A DNA stretch of 64,000 nucleotides, from contig NC_086172.1 of the NCBI RefSeq assembly GCF_023053635.1, positions 17,327,501 to 17,391,500 of the forward strand, written 5' to 3'. Origin of the DNA: Elgaria multicarinata webbii (lineage: Eukaryota > Chordata > Lepidosauria > Squamata > Anguidae). Position 1 is the first letter of the stretch, and each line of letters starts with the position of its first letter. The notes beneath the pieces were generated by a model, which saw only the letters and a program-made list of their open reading frames with translations, did not search any database and was not told the origin of the DNA. Shown here one piece after another: positions 29,001 to 35,400 of the stretch. The translations under genes and the position numbers were made by a program.

Positions 29001-30188
29001 GCAGGTGGCAAGAGGCAGGTGGCAGCAAGAGGCAGGTTGCAAGAGGCAGGTGGCAGCAGTGCCATTAGAGGAGGAGGAGGAGTATCTCCTTCATTATCCT
29101 TTGAGCCCATGAGCCCGCTGATGGACCTAGACGAGGTCCTCAGCACAGTGGAGGGGGAGGAGGAGGAGGCGGTGGTCCTCCAGGATGTGGGGGCTGAGGA
29201 GGAGCAGTAGCAGGCCGAGGCTCTCTCCCCAGTCTCATCCCACCCCTCTTCCGCTGCCACCCCTGTTTCTGTGGCAACACCAGAGAGCTCAGGCGGGCAA
29301 TTGGTGATGTCACCACGGAAGCGAAAGACAAGCATAGTGTGGGACCACTTTGAGTTGGGAGCGGATCCCCGCTTTGCTGTCTGTCGCCACTGCAAACTCA
29401 GCCTAAGCAGGGGTTCATCTACAGGGCATTATGGAACCAGCAGCATGAAGATGCATCTTCAGAGGAAGCACCAGTCGGTCTTGCTGGGGAAAGAGGCGGG
29501 CAAGGCGACTGGTTCCAGGGGAAAGCCGAAGGCTGCTGCTGGCACTGCCACTCTAAGCTCTCCATCTCCCATCCCCACAAGGGTTAGGCAGGCAACCCTG
29601 CAGGACATGGGGTGGGGGAAGTATGGACCCACAAGATGGCGTTTTCCAACGCCCACCCAGGGTGCTATTGTGGTGGGGCATCTGCCAGGACTGACTCCTC
29701 CCCAATACTAGATCGATGACATGTCACTCTGCCTGCCCCTCTGCTAGCCTGTCCTCCTCGGTGACCGACTCGCTGGGATGGTTTGCGTTTGCAATGCGTG
29801 ACTAACTGCAGTGCTGGCTTAGAAACCAGCCATCCTGGCCTCACTTCCTTGTGCCCCCAGAAATGCCCGCTGCCTGCCTGCCTGCCTGCCTGTCTGCCCG
29901 CCTCCCCCGGGGTGCTGCTGTGGTGGGGCATCTGCCAGGACTGACTCCTCGCCTGCTCTGCCTGCCTCTCTGCCCGCCTGGTGCCTGGGAGATGGGCTTT
30001 GCAGTTCGTGCCCAGCATCCTCCGGCACGCTTGCTCCCAGTCGTCCTCCTCTGTGCCCCTCAATGCGTAACTGCTGGCTTAGAAAGAAACAACCAGCCAT
30101 CTTTGCCTCACTTGCTCCTTGCACCCGCTTACGGGTTGGTTTGCTATGCGTTAGTGCTCAAGCCATCCTTGCAGCACTACAATGCATG

Positions 30189-30250
<62 letters not shown>

Positions 30251-32404
30251 TCCCTCCCTTCTCCCCTTCCCGCCTTGCAGGGATGGTGTATGTGTCTTGC
30301 TTTGACTCAGGAGAGAAGTCCTTCCTGCGCTCACTTAGACTTTATCAAGTTCAAAAATCCATTTTTCAAGTGTGGAAGAAGATTTAGGGTTATCTCATGG
30401 CATGTTGGGATTTCCTTTGAACTGGCCCCATTGAGCTGTCTGCATTGCCTGACATACTGGAGTGCCCGATTTTCAAAACTTCCCCTAACATCAGGGGATG
30501 ATGGGATTGCCTTGAAACTTGGCATCCATGTGGACACATGGGTAAGCTGTCCTGGTGCCGAGTTTGAGGTTTCTAACGTGCAAATTGACGTAGTTGTAGA
30601 ATGGGACTTGATTTGGGGTGCCAAAAATCAGGGGATGATGGGATTGCCTTGAGTCTGGGTGTCCATGTGGACACATAGATAAGCTGTCCTGGTGCCGAGT
30701 TTGAGGTTTCTAACATGCAAATTGACGGAGCTATCCCAAGGGGTGTGAATGGGGTGCCCGATTTTCAAAAATTCGCCAAAAATCAGGGGATGATGGGATT
30801 TGCTTGAAACTTGGCGTCCATGTGGACACGTGGATAAGCTATCATGGTGCCGAGTTTGAGGTTTCTAACGTGCAAATTGACGGAGCTATCGAAAGGGGTG
30901 TGATGGCTGGTGCGTTAGAGGTTAGAGCCGCGCCAAAAATCAGGGGATGATGGGACTGCCTTGAGTCTGGGCGTCCATGTGGACACATGGATAAGCTGTC
31001 CTGGTGCCGAGTTTGAGGTTTCTAATATGCAAATTGACGGAGCTATCCCAAGGGGTGTGAATGGGGTGCCCGATTTTCAAAAATTCGCCAAAAATCAGGG
31101 GATGATGGGATTGCCTTGAAACTTGGCGTCCATGTGGACACATGGATAAGCTATCATGGTGCCGAGTTTGAGGTTTCTAACGTGCAAATTGACGGAGCTA
31201 TCGAAAGGGGTGTGATGGGTGGTGCGTTAGAGGTTAGAGCCACGCCAAAAATCAGGGGATGATGGGATTGCCTTGAGTCTTGGCGTGCATGTGTATCCCT
31301 GGATAAGCTTTCATGGTGCCGAGTTTGAGGTTTCTAACATGCAAATTGACAGAGCTATCCCAAGGGGTGTGAATGGGGTGCCCGATTTTCAAAAATTCCC
31401 CAAAAATCAGGGGATGATGGGATTTGCTTGAAACTTGGCGTGCGTGTGTATATGTCCATGAGGTGTCATGGTGCCAAACGTGAGGTTTCTAACTTGAACA
31501 GAAAAAAAGTTGTATACTTTTTTAGCTTTCAATGCAACCCTATGGGGGGGAAAAACGGAGCTCCGGATCCGGAGCTCCGAGCGGAGCGGAGCGGAAGTGG
31601 GCCGCTCCGAAAATGGCGGATCTCTAAGTGAAGCGGAGCGGGGGGTCCATGCACACCCCTACTGAAAACTATAGGAAGCACTTAATGAACTTGATGTTGA
31701 GATTTCTCTCTTTAAAATATATCAGACTTTGTAAACACCAAAAGTACTAAATGTCCTTTTGAATGAAGCTATTTTAAGCTTACTTAGAATGAAAGATGTT
31801 ACATCCAGCAAATCTTCTCACTGCACCCTATTCAGCATTTAGGTATATCATTCACCTCACAACACGGCATTATCACAGTGCACATTTCCTTATGTCTGCT
31901 GGGCAATGACATGGAGAACTCAACATATTATTATGCTGCAATCAGGGGCAGCCCAAGACATTTTTGGCCTGAAGCAAAGCAGCAAATGTCCCATTCCTTG
32001 TACCCCTGCCTGCCGCCAGTCAGGTTGCACAGTATCCAAGGCCAGTCAAGTGATTTTGTTCCGAGGAAGAAACCCCCCAAAGTACCTCTCCTGCTCCCTG
32101 GCAGTAAAAATACAACAACAATAATAAATGTAATCGCTATCAATTTTCTGCCCTTTCATGGCATTGAAAATCAGCTGTCTAATCACAGGGCCAACTCTGA
32201 CTGCAATACGTAGTGAATGTAGCAGCTGAATGTTAGAGAGGGACTTTTCCCCATCATTGCAGAAGTAGCTTCAACTGTCCATTTCTTTCCTACTGCAGCC
32301 ATTACTACTGTTCTGGGGAAATGAATATTTGGGGGGGCTTTTCCCTTTCAAAAGGTCATGCATATGTAAGCACCAGTGCTGGTGTGCACTATGTGTGTGT
32401 ATGC

Positions 32405-32483
<79 letters not shown>

Positions 32484-35400
32484 CCTCCCCCCATTAACTA
32501 GAAATCTACTGCTGAGGACACTAGACCCCTTTTCCCACCAAAGAAGGAAAGGAAAGGAACCTCTCGTGCAAGCACTGAGTCATTACTGACTCTTGGAGGG
32601 ACGCCAGCTTTCACTGACGTTTTCTTGGCAGGCCTTATAGCGGGGTGGTTTGCCGTTGCCTTCCCCGGCCGTTATTACCTTTCCCCCAGCTAACTGGGTA
32701 CTCATTTTACCAACTTCGGGAGGATGGAAGGCTGACCTGAGCCGGCTGCCTGAAACCAGAAAAGAAAAACAAACAAACTGGGCAGAACTGAATAAGGTGG
32801 ATATGTAGGTCATTTGGTGGTTAATTCTAGAACAGGTAGTATTTGATAGACTGATAATGATAAGATAATGACACACCATCTTAATAAAAAGCTTATACAA
32901 GAATACGGTTGTGTAAGGGTTATTACTAGAGATCTAACGGACTGATTTTATTCACTTTTGTTTTAAACTGAAGCTTGAGCAGTGTAGACATGCAGGAAAT
33001 TTTGAAACTTCAAAGTTCAAAGCTCAGGCTTTAATAGCCATAAAGTATGTTAACAATAATCAGTCTCTCTGCCAGAAGCAAAAATGGTGTTTCTTGCTGT
33101 TGCCATGTTATCAAGTAAAGCCTCTATGCCAGAAACAAAGGTGGCGGCTCCCACTGATCAGTTTCTCTCTCCCATCCCTGCCTCAATTAAAAACAAAAAC
33201 CCATCCCAGCAAGAAGTAAACATGGCATGACCTGTCATTGAACCTTCAAGAAAACCAGCGCCTCTGCCAGAAAAGATGGCACCCACTGCTGCATTTATCC
33301 ATCCTCCCCTCAAGCACTCTAGATGCTGCATGTGCGCATAAAAGTCTTTCCATAACTGTAAGTTAATCAGGGAAAACATTATTGATTTAAAAATAAAATC
33401 AGGAAGGAGAAGGCAAGAGAATGTCGGCAAATTATGTGGCAGAGCTTTTGCCTTACTTCCATAATGGCAAATACGGCCTCCCGGAGGTGAGGGAAGAAGC
33501 CCTGCAAATTGCCATGGAAACCCTGCAATCCCTCCTCTGCCCCCCCCCCCCAAATTAATGTGAAGGTGGGGGAATATGGTTCACTAATAAATACAACAAA
33601 ATCACCCCACCATCAGGAGAAAAAAGAAGTAAATGGCAATGCCCATCAGAATGTATAACCATCCCCATCCCCAAATGTCCCTGATCTCATCGTCCTATCT
33701 TTAAATGACCCCCCTCAAGAACGGGCCTCCTCTTCCCTCAGCACCTAGAACCAACTGTCTTTTTCTGCCCCTTTGCTCCTTCTTTTTTAGGGTTCAGGTC
33801 TTGGGTCCCACATCAGCACCCCGTTGTTGCTGCTTTCACAATTACCTTCCCCAAGTGTCTATTTCCAATGCTGTTTTCTATTCAGCCAGTTTAAAAGAAT
33901 TTTTAAATAATAATAATAATAATAATAATTCTTCTTCTTAATTTTAATTATTACTTGCTGAAGGCAAGTGCACAGCCTTGACTTGGAAGATGACTAGAGC
34001 AGGTGCAGAACAGGCCAGACTAAGCCGAAACGCTTCTTCCGTGGAGTTTGGGAGCGCATCACCTGCTGGTTTAGTGACTTAAAAAATCCAACTCCTCTCT
34101 GGCTTCCCAGAGGGTGACGTTGTCTTCTCACCCAGCACTACCCCAAAAATTGCTATTTGTAGTGTGTTTCGCCCTCAGAACTACCAGCACCCATGGTGAA
34201 ATGGGCTGTATGCTAGCAATAGAGAGAAATGGGGTTAGATGTTGGATAACTTTGTCACAAAAAACTTACTCCTCCAAATCGGGTGAGACATAGTGCAGTG
34301 TCAGTTCACACTGCGACGTAACAGACCCTTACACTACGCCCCATCGCATAAACCCTTCTCAGGACAAGCACCATCACCTGAAAACCTGAGGAAGGGTTAA
34401 ATAAAACCTTTCCCCTAGCTATGAGGGAAACAGCTTTAATATAGGATCTCTCAAAATAAACTGTGGGAATACTCTGGTGTGGGTGTTTAATAACTGTAAG
34501 GTAGGTTAATAATGCCAAGCTGACATGTGGTATTTGGTAGCTAACAAAGTAATAAGTTTATTGTTGTTTAAAAGCTTTAAATCAAAATATAATACTTTCA
34601 ATCCTGCCTGACCTAAACTCTCCACACACCAGCTACCTCACTCTCTTCACACCAATCCTAAGTCTCTAGAATCCAAACTCTTCTTACTCTCCTCACACGC
34701 ACTCAAACTCACACACAACTCAAACTCCAAACTCTCAACACTCTCCTTATATACTCCTTCCCCCCAACCTATTACATCATAAAACACACCCATACTTAAC
34801 ACTCCATACTTACCAGACATACTGATCTAGACATATACAAGATACTCAATTGTGGGATAACGCCACACACACCTCAAACATAGTTGTAATAGAAACTTCA
34901 AAAATCTTGTTGTTGTTGTTGTTGTTGTTGAATAACATCAATATCATATCTATATAACATGATCAAACTTAACATATAAGTGCACCCCCCACCTCGGGAT
35001 CTCATTCCTGATTCCAAAATCTCATACTTTCTTCTGCTGGTGGTTTCCCACTTCCTTTAGAAAACACAAATATTAGGAACTGTTTCCAGATTCCTTCAAA
35101 ATCATTTGTTTTAGCTATACCTCTTCTGAATTTAATATTACAAGTCAATTTATCATAAATAGCTATGTCCCATACTTCTTTATACCATTCTTCAATACAA
35201 TAATCCCCTTGAATCTTCCAGTTCCTAACTACAATCAATCTTGCTGCAGTCAGCAAATTCGTTATCAATTCCTTAATTTCTTTTTTACATTTTAAATCTT
35301 CAAATAGTGACAGTAATGCAACTTTTGGTGTTCGTTCTATCTTCATTCCCACAATTTCTTCAATCTCCAAAAACACCATCTTCCACAATTTTTGAACATA

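Larger units (their letters stand above)
27677..31661 (+). mobile_element. hAT DNA transposon, 3985 bp, internally rearranged, with 8-bp target duplication
   Basis: Flanked by a perfect 8-bp duplication CTGAAAAC (27669-27676 and 31662-31669), the hallmark of hAT elements. Left end TAGGCATGTGCTCCGCTCCG; right end complement TAGGGGTGTGCATGGACCC. Subterminal regions are rich in GCTCCGCTCC-type sequence. Inside, in order: two tandem copies of a 205-bp repeat (27861-28240), an N-terminal transposase remnant with a BED finger (28941-29711), a (TGCC)n tract, and a seven-unit tandem array (30490-31480). No RNase H-like catalytic core or hATC domain is found, so the copy cannot move on its own. It lies in the last UNC80 intron. 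Confidence 0.85.

Noticed and set aside
29851-30652. Overlapping plus-strand frames rich in Cys-Leu-Pro-Ala
   Set aside because: They are produced by the TGCC microsatellite and tandem repeats within the hAT element.
30490-31480. CRISPR-like array
   Set aside because: Units are directly adjacent tandem copies of about 156 bp without unique spacers, inside a eukaryotic DNA transposon.
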